Positions 45,781-56,381 of a stretch of 64,000 nucleotides of DNA are shown here, piece by piece. Each line of letters starts with the position of its first letter. The stretch's first letter is position 1. Both the position numbers and the translations under genes were made by a program. The notes under the pieces were generated by a model. The model searched no databases. It saw nothing but the letters and a program-made list of their open reading frames with translations, and was not told where the DNA came from. The DNA comes from Motiliproteus sp. (GTDB taxonomy: Bacteria > Pseudomonadota > Gammaproteobacteria > Pseudomonadales > Balneatricaceae): assembly GCA_026196225.1 (NCBI GenBank), contig JAPHRD010000004.1, forward strand, positions 1 through 64,000, written 5' to 3'.

Positions 45781-46980
45781 ATGATCGAACCCAATAGCCG
45801 AGATTTCTGGCGCGCTACCCTCGCGCTCTGTCTGGGCTCCTTTTTGGTGTTTGCCAATCTCTATATCACCCACCCGCTGATGCCGCTATTCAGCGAGCAG
45901 TTTCAGATCAGCGAACTGCAAGCCTCCTGGTCTTTATCGTTACCTATGCTAACCCTGGGAATCTCGCTGCTGGTTTTTGGACCACTCTCTGACGCCGTTG
46001 GCCGGCGCAAGATCATGATCCTCACCCTTGCGGGTGCAATTATCGCCGGCGGCCTGGTGGGTCAGGCACAGAACTACGAACAGCTACTAATATTGAGAGC
46101 CGTCCAGGGTTTTATGCTGGGAGGACTGCCCGCTATCGCTATCGCCTATATGGGGGATGAATTTAACCGCAAAGCGCTGTTGTTAGCGGTAGGTTTCTAT
46201 ATCAGCGGCAACAGCCTTGGCGGTGTCAGTGGTCGGATACTTGGCGGCCTGATCACCGATCTCAGCAACTGGCAATTCGCTTTTGAGTCGATCGCTATGG
46301 GCAGCTTGATCGGGCTGGCCTTGTTTATCTGGTTGCTACCTAACTCTCAGCACTTTCAGCCAAAGCCACTAGGATTCCGGCAAATGGTTCAGGACCTGGT
46401 CGATCATCTGCATAATCCCTGGCTGCTGGGTGCTTATCTGATCGGTGGATTGAACTTCTTTATCTTCTCCAACCAATTTAGCTTTATCACCTACCTGCTC
46501 AGTGCAGAGCCCTACTTTTTGTCGCCATCACTACTGGGGATGCTGTTTTTAACCTACCTCTCCGGCACCTTTGGTTCGGCAATCTCAGGTCGAATCGCAC
46601 AACGAATTCCCCAAGCACTCTGTATGTTGCTGGGAATCATCATTTTGATAGCGGGAACACTAGTAACGCTGATCGACAATATCAATGCCATCTTGATGGG
46701 CTTGCTGATCAACAGTTTCGGATTTTTCTTATGCCACTCTATGGCCAGTTCCTGGGTGAACCGCCATGCATTAAAGGCACGGGCCAGCGCCTCGTCGCTG
46801 TATCTGGTGTTCTACTATGTGGGAGCTGCCAGCGGCGGATTCTATCTGGCCCCGTTCTGGGAATATCGAGGATGGCCAGGGGTAGTATTGGGATCAGTGC
46901 TGATTCTAACAGTAACCGCTACTGTGGCCGGCTGGCTATACCAGCGGGAACGGCTGGACCTGCAGTGCAGGCAAGCTTAA
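45781..46980 (+). CDS. MFS transporter, YnfM-like
   Basis: This 399-residue protein has 12 hydrophobic helices and the MFS loop-2 motif GPLSDAVGRRKIMI between helices 2 and 3, with a matching GRIAQRIPQ in the second half. The N-terminal phrase NLYITHPLMPLFSEQFQIS resembles YnfM-type drug/sugar exporters. Substrate is unknown. AGGA precedes the ATG. Divergent from its likely LysR regulator. Confidence 0.88.
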   Translation: MIEPNSRDFWRATLALCLGSFLVFANLYITHPLMPLFSEQFQISELQASWSLSLPMLTLGISLLVFGPLSDAVGRRKIMILTLAGAIIAGGLVGQAQNYEQLLILRAVQGFMLGGLPAIAIAYMGDEFNRKALLLAVGFYISGNSLGGVSGRILGGLITDLSNWQFAFESIAMGSLIGLALFIWLLPNSQHFQPKPLGFRQMVQDLVDHLHNPWLLGAYLIGGLNFFIFSNQFSFITYLLSAEPYFLSPSLLGMLFLTYLSGTFGSAISGRIAQRIPQALCMLLGIIILIAGTLVTLIDNINAILMGLLINSFGFFLCHSMASSWVNRHALKARASASSLYLVFYYVGAASGGFYLAPFWEYRGWPGVVLGSVLILTVTATVAGWLYQRERLDLQCRQA

Positions 46981-46996
46981 AGGGAATGAGGCTGGA

Positions 46997-47356
46997 TTAT
47001 CCTTTAACCCAGCCCCAAGCGTCTTCTACATCGTGAAGACTGAAGTGGCGGGCCTCACCGTGGGTGAATGCCTTAACCAATCGCGCCACCCACTGCTCCC
47101 ATTTGGAGTCACCTACAATGGCGATCTTTTCTACATTACTGTTGATCTCCATCCCGAAGATCAGATCATCCCAGGCGGCTTGGATATCCCAACCTCGAAA
47201 TCCATCCAACTGAAATAACAGACGAATCTGGCCTTCACTGTCGATGGCTTGTTTAACTTCAGGTATAAGAAAATTTTTATAGTCGTTGTCGGTCAGACGA
47301 CCGCTAGCGATAAAGCCGAGGATATCGGGAGTGCTCTGTTCAAGTTTCATCAGCAT
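46997..47356 (-). CDS. STAS/SEC14-like (SpoIIAA-like) protein
   Basis: This 119-residue protein matches the SpoIIAA-like family: GFIASGRLTDNDYKNFLIPEV at the N-terminus and KIAIVGDSKWEQWVARLVKAF near the C-terminus. Members are small cytosolic or membrane-associated proteins without an established function. The start at 47356 follows GGAGAG at good distance; the track starts seven codons earlier. It is convergent with the MFS gene and divergent from the FAH-family gene. Confidence 0.82.
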   Translation of the reverse strand: MLMKLEQSTPDILGFIASGRLTDNDYKNFLIPEVKQAIDSEGQIRLLFQLDGFRGWDIQAAWDDLIFGMEINSNVEKIAIVGDSKWEQWVARLVKAFTHGEARHFSLHDVEDAWGWVKG

Positions 47357-47466
47357 AGAGGGCTCTCCAGTCTGCAAAATCTATTGTTATTGTTCTAACT
47401 CGATTAGGCTATCTGATATTAATAGCAGCAAATGTAGCGCTTGTTAACTGGATTCAAGGATTACCT

Positions 47467-48132
47467 ATGCATTATCAACACCATTGGGCCGACGGAGAGC
47501 CTATTACCCTTCCTTCTGGCAAGGCTGTTTGCGTCGGCAGAAACTATGCTGACCACGCCAAGGAGCTGAACAACCCGGTGCCCAGCCAACCTTTGTTGTT
47601 TATCAAACCCTTTAGCGCCATGGTTCCCCTATCACAAACGGTTGCTGCCAGATTTAATCAACAGGCCTGCCACTTTGAAACCGAACTAACAGTTCTGATC
47701 GGTGAGTCTCTGATCAACGCCAGCCCTGAACAGGCTAAACAAGCCGTTGCGGGAATTGGTCTGGGGTTGGATCTGACCCTGCGAGAAGTTCAGAATCAGT
47801 TAAAACAGAAGGGGCATCCCTGGGAACTGGCCAAAGCCTTTGATGGCAGTTGCCCCCTATCATCATTCGTTAAACCCGAGAGCGTTACCAATATCGAAGA
47901 CAGTGAATATCGCTTGTGGGTCAATGGCGAACTTCGCCAACACGGTAAAACCAAGCAGATGATCACCCCCATCTACCAGCTGCTATCCTATTGCAGTCAG
48001 CACTTTAGCCTGCTGCCTGGGGATGTGGTACTGACTGGCACTCCAGCCGGAGTAGGGGTATTGAAAGCAGGGGACCAGCTACGAATGCAACTGGCCGATG
48101 TCTTGGAATTGGAAACCGAGGTAAGCGGTTAG
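47467..48132 (+). CDS. Fumarylacetoacetate hydrolase family protein
   Basis: This 221-residue single-domain FAH-family enzyme has VCVGRNYADHAKEL, the metal ligands in FETELTVLIG and LGLDLTLREVQ, and VVLTGTPAGVGVL. It is close in size to E. coli YcgM and may be an acylpyruvase or oxaloacetate decarboxylase-like enzyme. It overlaps the convergent ubiJ stop by 4 bases. Confidence 0.87.
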   Translation: MHYQHHWADGEPITLPSGKAVCVGRNYADHAKELNNPVPSQPLLFIKPFSAMVPLSQTVAARFNQQACHFETELTVLIGESLINASPEQAKQAVAGIGLGLDLTLREVQNQLKQKGHPWELAKAFDGSCPLSSFVKPESVTNIEDSEYRLWVNGELRQHGKTKQMITPIYQLLSYCSQHFSLLPGDVVLTGTPAGVGVLKAGDQLRMQLADVLELETEVSG

Positions 48133-48728
48133 GATTCGAGCTTTTGGACGCGCGCCTGCAAACGGTCTACCTGCAGGCGTAAATCATCTACCCGCTGGTT
48201 GAACTGTTCCAGCTCTACCTTGCCAGGCAGCACACGCACCTCTTCATGTAGATAGTCTGAGAGATCGTCCAGCAGATTATCACTGCTCTTTTGCAGGTAT
48301 CCCCGTCCGGCACGGAAAATCTCAGCAAACTGATGTGCCGCCAGATCACCAATCTGATCGGCCAGCAAGCCTTCCCAATCGATATCCAACTTCTGCAGAC
48401 AGTTCTTCAGATCGATGGCGACCTGGCTGTCTCCACTGAGCTCAATCCCGGAACCGAAGGTTTTCTGCTCGTCCAACAGCACTTCCAGAAAATCAGCAGC
48501 ACCACCTTCAACGGTACAGTCGATCTGATCCTCCCAAGCGCTGCTGAATTCAATGCCATCGCTCACCGGAAACACAAACAGTTCCAGGGCAGGTGCCTTA
48601 ATCTTTACCTGGAGTACCTTGGCATCCAATCGGGCCAAACGGCGCAGGGTAGCCGGATCCTGTTTAAGAGCAACCTTGATGGCAACTTCGATGGGGGTAA
48701 ACAGGCTATTACCGGGACCCACAGCCAC
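48129..48728 (-). CDS. ubiJ: Ubiquinone biosynthesis accessory protein UbiJ (SCP2 domain)
   Basis: This 199-residue protein has an SCP2-type lipid-binding domain (about 15-115) and a C-terminal coiled coil (about 165-199, QRVDDLRLQVDRLQARVQ) as in UbiJ, which scaffolds the cytosolic ubiquinone-synthesis complex. Start codons GTG at 48728 or 48722 both follow GGAGGA-like sites. ubiJ usually lies between ubiE and ubiB; here neither is present, and it overlaps the upstream DUF971 gene by 20 bases. Confidence 0.85.
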   Translation of the reverse strand: MAVGPGNSLFTPIEVAIKVALKQDPATLRRLARLDAKVLQVKIKAPALELFVFPVSDGIEFSSAWEDQIDCTVEGGAADFLEVLLDEQKTFGSGIELSGDSQVAIDLKNCLQKLDIDWEGLLADQIGDLAAHQFAEIFRAGRGYLQKSSDNLLDDLSDYLHEEVRVLPGKVELEQFNQRVDDLRLQVDRLQARVQKLES

Positions 48729-49131
48729 CTCCTCCCCCGCAACCGCTTTTTACTGGCTGTAATGGTGCGGTGGTGCAGACGTCGCGACTGCCCCCTTGCG
48801 CTTCCAGCTGAGCCAAGTAACGCTGCCAATAGTCTTCACGATTTTCACAGAGATCCCGCAGGTAATCCCAGTCAAACAGACCGGAATCATGGCCGTCATC
48901 AAAAACCAGCTTGAGAGCATAGTTACCGCTAGGTTCAATGCCTGACAGCAAAACATCACGCTTGCCGGTTTGCAGTACCTCGTTGCCGACACCATGACCG
49001 CGAACCTCCGCCGATGGCGAATGAACCCGCAACAATTCAAATTCCAACCGGTAACTGCCATCTTCGTAGATCAGTTCCAGCTCACGGGAACGCATATGCA
49101 TCTCGATCCGAGTGGGACGCTGCTTACTCAT
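48709..49131 (-). CDS. DUF971 (gamma-butyrobetaine hydroxylase-like N-terminal) protein
   Basis: This 140-residue protein has the DUF971 core (ELELIYEDGSYRLEFELLRVHSPSAEV reduced to its motifs: LELIYEDG, FELLRVHSPSAE, NYALKLVFDDGHDSGLFDW). The C-terminus is a Cys/Gly tail, SGCGGGGGCGSR, which may bind a metal or cluster. DUF971 proteins are often found after hslU in Pseudomonas and have been linked to iron-sulfur or ubiquinone work. It lies 47 bases after hslU. Confidence 0.85.
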   Translation of the reverse strand: MSKQRPTRIEMHMRSRELELIYEDGSYRLEFELLRVHSPSAEVRGHGVGNEVLQTGKRDVLLSGIEPSGNYALKLVFDDGHDSGLFDWDYLRDLCENREDYWQRYLAQLEAQGGSRDVCTTAPLQPVKSGCGGGGGCGSR

Positions 49132-49178
49132 AACTCAATAACCTCTGGCATCGCTAACATCGGTGAACAACTTCCAGC

Positions 49179-50510
49179 TTACAGAATATAGCGGCTCAGG
49201 TCTTCATCCTGTGCCAGCTCCTGGAGTGCGTTGTTAACGTAATCAGCATCGATAGTCAGCTTCTGGCCGCCCTTGTCGCTGGCCTCAAAAGACAGCTCTT
49301 CCAGCAGTCGCTCCAACATGGTGTGAAGGCGACGGGCTCCGATATTCTCTGTACGCTCGTTGACCTCGTAGGCCATCTCGGCAATACGCTGGATGCCTTC
49401 TTCAGAAAATTCGATATTCAAACCTTCGGTACCCATCAGCGCCTGATACTGCTCGGTCAGAGAAGCGTTGGGCTCGGTCAGGATACGACGGAAATCTTCC
49501 GGTGTCAGAGCACTCAATTCAACCCGAATCGGCAAACGGCCCTGCAGCTCAGGGATCAGATCAGAAGGCTTAGCCAGGTGAAAAGCACCGGAGGCGATAA
49601 ACAGGATGTGGTCGGTTTTCACCATACCAAACTTGGTGCTGACGGTGCTGCCTTCGATCAGTGGCAGCAGGTCGCGCTGAACCCCTTCACGGGAGACATC
49701 GCCACCAGTGGCTTCAGTGCGCTTGGCCACCTTATCGATCTCATCCAGGAAGACGATACCGTTCTGCTCCACCACATCGATGGCGCGAGCTTTTAGGTCG
49801 TCCTCTTTAACCAGTGCAGCCGCTTCCTCATCACGAAGGATCTTCAAGGCATCCTTCACTTTCAGCTTGCGGGTTTTCTTACGGTCATTGCCCATGCTGG
49901 AGAACATGTTCTGCAGCTGGCTGGTCATCTCTTCCATGCCCGGAGGCGCCATGATCTCTACGCCCATGGGCTGAGCGCTGACTTCAACGTCGATCTCTTT
50001 GTCATCCAGCTGGCCTTCCCGCAATTTCTTACGGAACAGCTGCCGGGTGCTGTTGTTGTCATCGCGCTGAGGCTCTTCGCCAAAACCGCCACGAGCGGGT
50101 GTCAGCAGGGCATCAAGGATACGGTCCTCGGCGGCATCCTCGGCGCGGTTTCCTACCTTGGCCATCTCCTGCTCGCGCAGCATCTTAATCGCCATATCCA
50201 CAAGATCGCGGATGATCGACTCAACATCACGACCTACATAACCCACTTCGGTGAACTTAGTAGCTTCAATCTTGATAAAAGGAGCGTTGGCCAGTTTGGC
50301 CAGACGACGGGCGATCTCGGTCTTACCGACACCGGTAGGCCCGATCATCAGAATATTTTTGGGGGTGATTTCAGCGCGCATCTCGTCGGACAGTTGCATC
50401 CGGCGCCAGCGATTACGCAGAGCAATAGCAACGGCTCGCTTGGCATCTGCCTGACCAACGATATGCTGATCCAATTCATGGACGATTTCACGGGGTGTCA
50501 TATGGGACAT
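49179..50510 (-). CDS. hslU: ATP-dependent protease ATPase subunit HslU
   Basis: HslU unfolds substrates for the HslV peptidase. The 443-residue protein has Walker [10 protein letters not shown], the pore motif [14 protein letters not shown], Walker B FLDEIDK, and the C-terminal DLSRYIL that inserts into HslV. ATG at 50510 is used; an internal ATG three codons later is also possible. It is 98 bases downstream of hslV. Confidence 0.97.
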   Translation of the reverse strand: MSHMTPREIVHELDQHIVGQADAKRAVAIALRNRWRRMQLSDEMRAEITPKNILMIGPTGVGKTEIARRLAKLANAPFIKIEATKFTEVGYVGRDVESIIRDLVDMAIKMLREQEMAKVGNRAEDAAEDRILDALLTPARGGFGEEPQRDDNNSTRQLFRKKLREGQLDDKEIDVEVSAQPMGVEIMAPPGMEEMTSQLQNMFSSMGNDRKKTRKLKVKDALKILRDEEAAALVKEDDLKARAIDVVEQNGIVFLDEIDKVAKRTEATGGDVSREGVQRDLLPLIEGSTVSTKFGMVKTDHILFIASGAFHLAKPSDLIPELQGRLPIRVELSALTPEDFRRILTEPNASLTEQYQALMGTEGLNIEFSEEGIQRIAEMAYEVNERTENIGARRLHTMLERLLEELSFEASDKGGQKLTIDADYVNNALQELAQDEDLSRYIL

Positions 50511-50608
50511 AATAATCTCTCAGTTGGAACCGGTCTGGGCTGCGGATGACGATGGCAGCTAACCGGCAATTACCTATTTAACCTGAAGATGTCTCGACTC
50601 AGGCGTTA

Positions 50609-51148
50609 TTAGCTTTCGGAATCAACCGTATCCAGCTCTTCGACGATCTGGTTGTGGTTAGTGTAGACACAGATATCAGCGGCAATGCTGAGGCTCTTCT
50701 CGACAATATCGCGGGCACCCAACTCGGTGTTTTCCAGCAGCGCCTTACCGGCAGCCTGGGCAAAGTTGCCTCCAGAACCTATAGCTACCAGGCCCTCTTC
50801 GGGCTCTACCACGTCGCCGTTGCCAGTGATGATCAAGGAAGCGTCCTTGTTAGCGACAATCAACATCGCCTCAAGACGACGTAATGCGCGGTCGCTGCGC
50901 CAATCTTTGGCCAGTTCTACCGCAGAGCGAACCAAGTGGCCCTGATGTTTTTCCAGCTGGGCTTCGAAGCGTTCAAACAGGGTAAAGGCATCGGCGGTTC
51001 CACCGGCAAAGCCAGCGATAACCTGATCGCGATATAGGCGTCTCACCTTCCTTGCGTTGCCTTTCATCACGGTATTGCCCAGGGAAACCTGGCCATCACC
51101 ACCCAATGCTACCTTTCCATTACGGCGCACAGAAACGATCGTAGTCAT
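50609..51148 (-). CDS. hslV: ATP-dependent protease peptidase subunit HslV
   Basis: This 179-residue proteasome-like peptidase begins [21 protein letters not shown], so the catalytic Thr follows the initiator Met. [17 protein letters not shown] and the DKDASL-type core are intact. With HslU it degrades SulA, RpoH-type and other regulators under stress. It follows the SPOR gene with a 164-base gap. Confidence 0.97.
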   Translation of the reverse strand: MTTIVSVRRNGKVALGGDGQVSLGNTVMKGNARKVRRLYRDQVIAGFAGGTADAFTLFERFEAQLEKHQGHLVRSAVELAKDWRSDRALRRLEAMLIVANKDASLIITGNGDVVEPEEGLVAIGSGGNFAQAAGKALLENTELGARDIVEKSLSIAADICVYTNHNQIVEELDTVDSES

Positions 51149-51312
51149 GCTATTTTGGCCTGCAAATAAGTACTCAGAATCAACTAATATGGCGTCGGTG
51201 ATGGCAAATTCAAGGCTAGATCCATGAAAAACTGCGGCGGAAACCGAGCCACCGGCGTGTTAACTACAGATATTGCTGCCTGTAGATGGCAGCGATATTA
51301 CCGCTCACGAAG

Positions 51313-51960
51313 TTACTGAACTTTGACCTGCAGCGGCTGCAAGCGCATACGCACCATCTGATCCTGGGCTTTGTTGAGCTTTGAACGGGAGGGGAAGGGA
51401 CCGACACGAACGCGGTACCAGATGCTGCCACTGCTGGAGGTCACCTTGCTGGTGGTGACATTTGGCATCCCCATCAACAGCAACTTAGCACGCAGGCTGT
51501 CTGCGTCCTTGCCATTACGAAAGGAGCCGGCCTGAAGCAAGTACTGGCTGTGGTTCTTAGCGGATTTCGGGGTGGACTTATAGGCCTCCACTTTGGGAGG
51601 AACCACCTCGCTCTTTGGCAACATTTTGTAGAAATCAAAACCATCTTCTTTCGGTTCAGGTTCTACCTTGGCGGTTTTCGTAGCGGGCTTAGCCGTTTTA
51701 GGAGCCGGTTTCTCGATAGACTGCTTTTTAACCGTCTGCTGATTGGCAACAGGATCAGGCTTTACAAACGCCAGCTTGTACAGGCCATAACCAAAGCCAC
51801 TAACCAGCACTAACGAAAGGATCACCAACCAAAGCAGCCTCCGCCGTCCTGGTTTTTTACCCGCAGGTTTGGACGTTTTGGCCGCAGAACTGCTCCGCGG
51901 CCCCGCTTTGCGAGCAGCTGGTTTATGTTTCTTACCGCGATTGGCGTAATCGTGAGCCAT
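51313..51960 (-). CDS. SPOR-domain cell-division protein, FtsN-like
   Basis: This 215-residue protein has a basic cytoplasmic tail, a transmembrane helix (about 41-62), a Lys/Pro/Ala-rich spacer and a C-terminal SPOR domain (about 138-215, SQYLLQAGSFRNGKDADSLRA). SPOR domains bind denuded peptidoglycan at the septum. The position, directly after argS and before hslV, is where FtsN lies in gammaproteobacteria. The symbol ftsN is plausible but not certain. Confidence 0.85.
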   Translation of the reverse strand: MAHDYANRGKKHKPAARKAGPRSSSAAKTSKPAGKKPGRRRLLWLVILSLVLVSGFGYGLYKLAFVKPDPVANQQTVKKQSIEKPAPKTAKPATKTAKVEPEPKEDGFDFYKMLPKSEVVPPKVEAYKSTPKSAKNHSQYLLQAGSFRNGKDADSLRAKLLLMGMPNVTTSKVTSSSGSIWYRVRVGPFPSRSKLNKAQDQMVRMRLQPLQVKVQ

Positions 51961-51979
51961 CCAGAAACCTTATTTCGAC

Positions 51980-53740
51980 CTACATCTGTTCAGGGGCAGA
52001 AACACCCAACAAGCCAAGACCATTGGCCAAAACCTGACGAACCGCCTGACTGAGAGTCAAACGAGCGTTACGCAACTCAACCTCTTCGATCAACATCTTG
52101 TTGGAGTTGTAGTAGGTGTGGAAGTCACTGGCCAGATCTTTCAGGTAGTGCGCCAATACATGGGGCTCAAAACCTTGAGCAGCGTTATCCACTAACTCAG
52201 GGTACTTGGCCAGACTGGTCATCAGATCCTTCTCGGACTCGCTTTCCAACAACTGGAGATTAGCCAGACCGACTTCCTGGTCCCACTGCCAGTTCCGCTC
52301 TGCTAGCTTGCGCATCACGCTGCAGACTCGGGCATGAGCGTATTGGATGTAGTAGACAGGATTGTCCTTGCTTTCAGACTTCGCCAACTCCAGGTCGAAA
52401 TCCATATGCTGTTCGGACTTACGGGTCACGTAGAAGAAACGGGCAGCGTCATTGCCCACTTCGGCGCGCAGGTCACGGAGAGTGACAAAAGAGCCACTAC
52501 GGGTCGACATCTGCACCCGCTCACTGCCGCGATAGAGGATAGCAAACTGAACCAGACGAACGATCAGACGGTCGGGATCGATACCCAGTGCCTGCAAAGA
52601 GGCTTTAACCCGAGTGATATAACCGTGGTGATCAGCACCCCAGATATTGACCACACGGTCGAAACCACGCTCGAATTTATTCAGATGGTAAGCGATATCG
52701 GAAGCGAAATAGGTCGTCTGACCGTTGGCACGACGCACCACCCGGTCCTTATCATCACCAAAAGCGGTGGACCGGAACCACAGGTTGCCAGTCTCTTCAA
52801 ACAGATGGCCACGTTCCTGGAGCAGATCGAGAGCGCGATCAACATCGCCCTGCTCGGTCAGAGAGCGCTCGGAAAACCACTCCTGATACTCAACACCAAA
52901 CTCGCCGAGATCCTGACGGATATCTTCACGGATTCCGTCCAGACCGGCGTCAAAAACAACGCGGTAATCATCTTCACCCAGCATCTCCAGGCAGCGGTCA
53001 ATCAGTGCATCGATATGCAGTTCTTTGTCGCCACCGGCGGGCTCATCGGCGGGAATACCTGCAAAAACATCGGCAACAGGGCGGTCAAATTGCTTGGCAT
53101 ATTGCTCGAACAGCTCGTTGGCGATATCCAGCACGTATTCGCCTTTGTAACCGTTGCTGGGGAACACCAACTCTTGGCCACAACGCTGCAGGTAACGCAA
53201 CCAGACACTGGCAGCGAGAATGTTCATCTGCCGACCGGCGTCGTTAACATAGTATTCTCGCTGGACATCGTAGCCAGCTGCTTCCATCAGATCGGCAACA
53301 GAGGCACCGTAGGCAGCACCACGACCATGGCCCACATGCAGGGGGCCAGTGGGATTGGCAGAGACAAACTCCACCTGAATCCGCTCACCTTTCGGCGCTT
53401 TTGCAAGACCGTAGGCATTGCCTGCGGCCAAAACCTCTCCCACCACAGCGCTACTGCTGGCGCTGCTAATGTAAAAGTTGATAAATCCGGGACCGGCAAT
53501 CTCCACCTTAGTCACGCTGTCGGAGCTGGGCAGCGCCTCAATAACTTTCTCAGCTAGTTGTCGGGGAGCACATCGGGCAGGCTTGGCCAGCATCAGAGCA
53601 ATGTTGGTAGCGAAATCGCCATGACTCTTGTCCTTGGCGTTTTCGACCATGATGCGGGGTTCCAGCTCCTGAGGCAGGACCTCAGAGTCTTTCAGGGATT
53701 GAATAGCTGTGCTGATTAGCTCTGCGATATTTTGTTTCAT
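51980..53740 (-). CDS. argS: Arginyl-tRNA synthetase
   Basis: This 586-residue class I synthetase charges tRNA-Arg. The HIGH-type motif is [11 protein letters not shown], the KMSKS region is the shortened RVQMSTRSG common in arginyl enzymes, and the DALR anticodon-binding domain ends LGLLGVSAP. The N-terminal additional domain (about 1-110) is present. It is followed 20 bases later by the SPOR gene. Confidence 0.97.
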   Translation of the reverse strand: MKQNIAELISTAIQSLKDSEVLPQELEPRIMVENAKDKSHGDFATNIALMLAKPARCAPRQLAEKVIEALPSSDSVTKVEIAGPGFINFYISSASSSAVVGEVLAAGNAYGLAKAPKGERIQVEFVSANPTGPLHVGHGRGAAYGASVADLMEAAGYDVQREYYVNDAGRQMNILAASVWLRYLQRCGQELVFPSNGYKGEYVLDIANELFEQYAKQFDRPVADVFAGIPADEPAGGDKELHIDALIDRCLEMLGEDDYRVVFDAGLDGIREDIRQDLGEFGVEYQEWFSERSLTEQGDVDRALDLLQERGHLFEETGNLWFRSTAFGDDKDRVVRRANGQTTYFASDIAYHLNKFERGFDRVVNIWGADHHGYITRVKASLQALGIDPDRLIVRLVQFAILYRGSERVQMSTRSGSFVTLRDLRAEVGNDAARFFYVTRKSEQHMDFDLELAKSESKDNPVYYIQYAHARVCSVMRKLAERNWQWDQEVGLANLQLLESESEKDLMTSLAKYPELVDNAAQGFEPHVLAHYLKDLASDFHTYYNSNKMLIEEVELRNARLTLSQAVRQVLANGLGLLGVSAPEQM

Positions 53741-53939
53741 TGCCGACCGTATATGTGAACTTGATTACTGACCCGTCACTTCACTAACTCAACCTGCAAC
53801 GAAGCAGTGGCAGATTCGAATTACGATGAATTGGCGCTGAGGGCGCACCGGATAAAAAATAGCCGCCTATTATCGCCGGATTACCCGGCCATGCCAAGTG
53901 AACCCAAGGGGAATTTGATGGTAGTCGTTAAAATTGCCG

Positions 53940-56153
53940 CTAAAACATATCCAGCGGATCGATATCCACCGACCAACGTACTTTCTTGGCCTGCTTGTTG
54001 GCTTCCAGCATCAGCGTCAATTGGCTACAGAGTTGGTGCAGTGAGCGGCGGTCGTGACTCTGTAATAGTAACTGTGCCCGGTAGCGACCAGCCCGTTTCT
54101 CCATAGGCGACGGCATCGGCCCTAACAGCTCGACACCATTAATACCCAAGCCCTCACACATTACCCTCACCATCTGCAAAAAGGCTTCGGCACGGCCCTG
54201 GGCGACCGCCTCTGCACGGATCAAGGCGAGATGAATAAAAGGGGGTAGCTGGGCATTTTTACGATCTTCCAGCTCCTGCTCGGCAAAGGTGTTGTAACCC
54301 TCATCGATCAGGCAGCGTAAGCGGGGGTGATCTGCATGGAGTGTCTGCATCAACACCCGCCCAGGCCGGTCAGCTCGACCGGAGCGCCCTGCTACTTGCA
54401 GAATCAGCTGCGACATCTTCTCCATTCCCCGAAAATCTGCGCTAAACAGCCCGGCATCTGCATCCAGAATCGCCACCAAGGTGACTTTGGGGAAATGATG
54501 CCCCTTGGCCAACATCTGGGTACCCACCAAAATACAGGGACCACCATCATGGACCCTATCCAGCAGCTTTTTCATCGCCTCCTTACGGCGAGTACTGTCA
54601 CGGTCGATACGGATGATGTCGGTTTTCGGGAAGTATCGCTTCAGCGCTTCTTCGGTACGCTCGGTGCCTGCACCGACCGGATTAAGATTCGTGCAACCAC
54701 ACTTGACACAACGCAAGCTAATCGGTGCTTGATAGTCACAATGATGGCAATGCAGATGGGCTGGCTGACGATGCAAGGTCATGTGGGCATCGCACTGTGG
54801 GCAGTCTGCTTGCCAGCCACAATCGTGACACATCAGTGTAGGCGCAAACCCGCGCCGATTTAGGAACACCAGCACCTGATTGCCCTGCTCAAGCTGCTGG
54901 CGAACTTCCATAAGCAACGGCGGAGATAGACCGTCTTCCAAAGGCTGCTGGCGAATATCCAGCAGTTCAAATGCAGGTGGTTTTGCATTACCTGCCCGTT
55001 GCTTAATCTGCAACCAGTGATAACGTTGCAGCTGGGCGTTGTAGTAACTTTCGATGGATGGGGTGGCCGTACCCAGTACCACTGGTACCGATTCAGCGCG
55101 AGCCCTAATCACCGCCATATCCCGGGCCGAATAGCGGAATCCTTCCTGCTGCTTAAAGGAGCCATCATGCTCCTCATCGACAATAATAATGCCGGGGCTC
55201 TGCATCGGCGTTAATAGGGCCGAGCGGGTACCGATCAGTATCGATGCATCGCCGCGTTCGGCCTGCAACCAGGCATCCAAGCGCTCACGATCATTCAGTC
55301 CTGAATGCAGCACGGCGACGGGCACACTGAAACGCTGCCGAAATCGCCCAACCGTTTGTGGTGTCAGACCGATCTCCGGCACCAACACCAGTGCCTGCCT
55401 GCCCCGTTGCAGCACTTTTTCGATCAGCTGCAGGTACACTTCTGTCTTGCCACTACCGGTCACCCCCTGCAGCAGAAAGGTTTGAAACTGCCCCAGCTTA
55501 GACGCAACTGCATCCACAGCACTGGCCTGCTCGTCATTGAGAACAAGTGGACTTTCTAATAGAAGGTTGTCGGTCTGATGGCTGTGGGGCGGTGCAGTTT
55601 CCCGGCTAATCTGATGAACCAGCTGCTTCTCTTTCAAGGCTCGTATCACACCACTGGAAAAACCCAGCGCAGTAATTGCATCATTACTCAACCCCTGTGG
55701 ATGGGCCTTTAACTCGGCAAACAGCTGTTGTTGCTTAGGGGCAGAACGTCCATTTTCCGGCAGCTGATCAACACTGGCGACCCAGAGTTTCTGATGAGCG
55801 AACTCCGCTTTCTCACCTTTTCGCAACAACACCGGTAGAAAAGAGCAGAGCGCATCACCTACCGGATGCTGATAATAACTGGCGGCCCAGAGGCCAATCT
55901 TTAATAGATGAGGGGGGACGGCTGGTTGCAGATCAAGGCATGCTTCTGCATGACGCAGCTTTGCCAGCGGATAATCGCTGTGATCTGAAACCTCTAGCAG
56001 CAACCCAACCAGCGTCCTGGAGCCAAAAGGCACTCTGAAACGTTGACCAGGAAGGTAGGAATCATTCTCTCCGTCCTTGGGCGGCAAGTAGTCAAAGCGA
56101 CGACGCAGAGGCGAGGGCAGGGCCAGATGAAGTATCTGCTGGGTTTCGCTCAT
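53940..56153 (-). CDS. priA: Primosomal protein N' (replication restart helicase PriA)
   Basis: PriA recognises stalled forks and reloads DnaB. The 737-residue protein has Walker A GVTGSGKTEVY, the DEEH box, the zinc-binding CX2C arrays (CHDCG, CPQC, CHHC, CVKC) and helicase motifs VAGRSGRADRPGRVLMQT. An N-terminal DNA-binding domain precedes them. It is divergent from rpmE, with a 228-base gap. Confidence 0.97.
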   Translation of the reverse strand: MSETQQILHLALPSPLRRRFDYLPPKDGENDSYLPGQRFRVPFGSRTLVGLLLEVSDHSDYPLAKLRHAEACLDLQPAVPPHLLKIGLWAASYYQHPVGDALCSFLPVLLRKGEKAEFAHQKLWVASVDQLPENGRSAPKQQQLFAELKAHPQGLSNDAITALGFSSGVIRALKEKQLVHQISRETAPPHSHQTDNLLLESPLVLNDEQASAVDAVASKLGQFQTFLLQGVTGSGKTEVYLQLIEKVLQRGRQALVLVPEIGLTPQTVGRFRQRFSVPVAVLHSGLNDRERLDAWLQAERGDASILIGTRSALLTPMQSPGIIIVDEEHDGSFKQQEGFRYSARDMAVIRARAESVPVVLGTATPSIESYYNAQLQRYHWLQIKQRAGNAKPPAFELLDIRQQPLEDGLSPPLLMEVRQQLEQGNQVLVFLNRRGFAPTLMCHDCGWQADCPQCDAHMTLHRQPAHLHCHHCDYQAPISLRCVKCGCTNLNPVGAGTERTEEALKRYFPKTDIIRIDRDSTRRKEAMKKLLDRVHDGGPCILVGTQMLAKGHHFPKVTLVAILDADAGLFSADFRGMEKMSQLILQVAGRSGRADRPGRVLMQTLHADHPRLRCLIDEGYNTFAEQELEDRKNAQLPPFIHLALIRAEAVAQGRAEAFLQMVRVMCEGLGINGVELLGPMPSPMEKRAGRYRAQLLLQSHDRRSLHQLCSQLTLMLEANKQAKKVRWSVDIDPLDMF

Positions 56154-56247
56154 GGTTGCCGGTCACGCTCCTATGGCTCTGGATTAATCCATTGTCGATT
56201 GGATTTTCAAGCAGCCATTGTAGCACCCAAATTGATAACAGCCGCTC

Positions 56248-56275
56248 TTGCTAATCCCTCGAACTCTGCTAAAAT
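56248..56275 (+). promoter_or_regulatory. Candidate promoter of rpmE
   Basis: TTGCTA at 56248 and TAAAAT at 56270 are spaced by 16 bases and stand about 107 bases before the rpmE start. Both boxes are close to the sigma-70 consensus. Confidence 0.45.
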
Positions 56276-56381
56276 GCGCGGCTTCCCGTATTCCCGACTA
56301 ATATTCAGGGGATGCTTAGTGCGGTGCTTAGTGAAAAACCTGAGTGGCGGCGCAATTAAAATCGACTGAGGTCATAGACTG

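Noticed and set aside
52334-53557. 407-residue plus-strand ORF inside argS
   Set aside because: It is antisense to a complete, well-conserved argS. It has no recognisable motif, and long antisense frames are common opposite GC-rich conserved genes.
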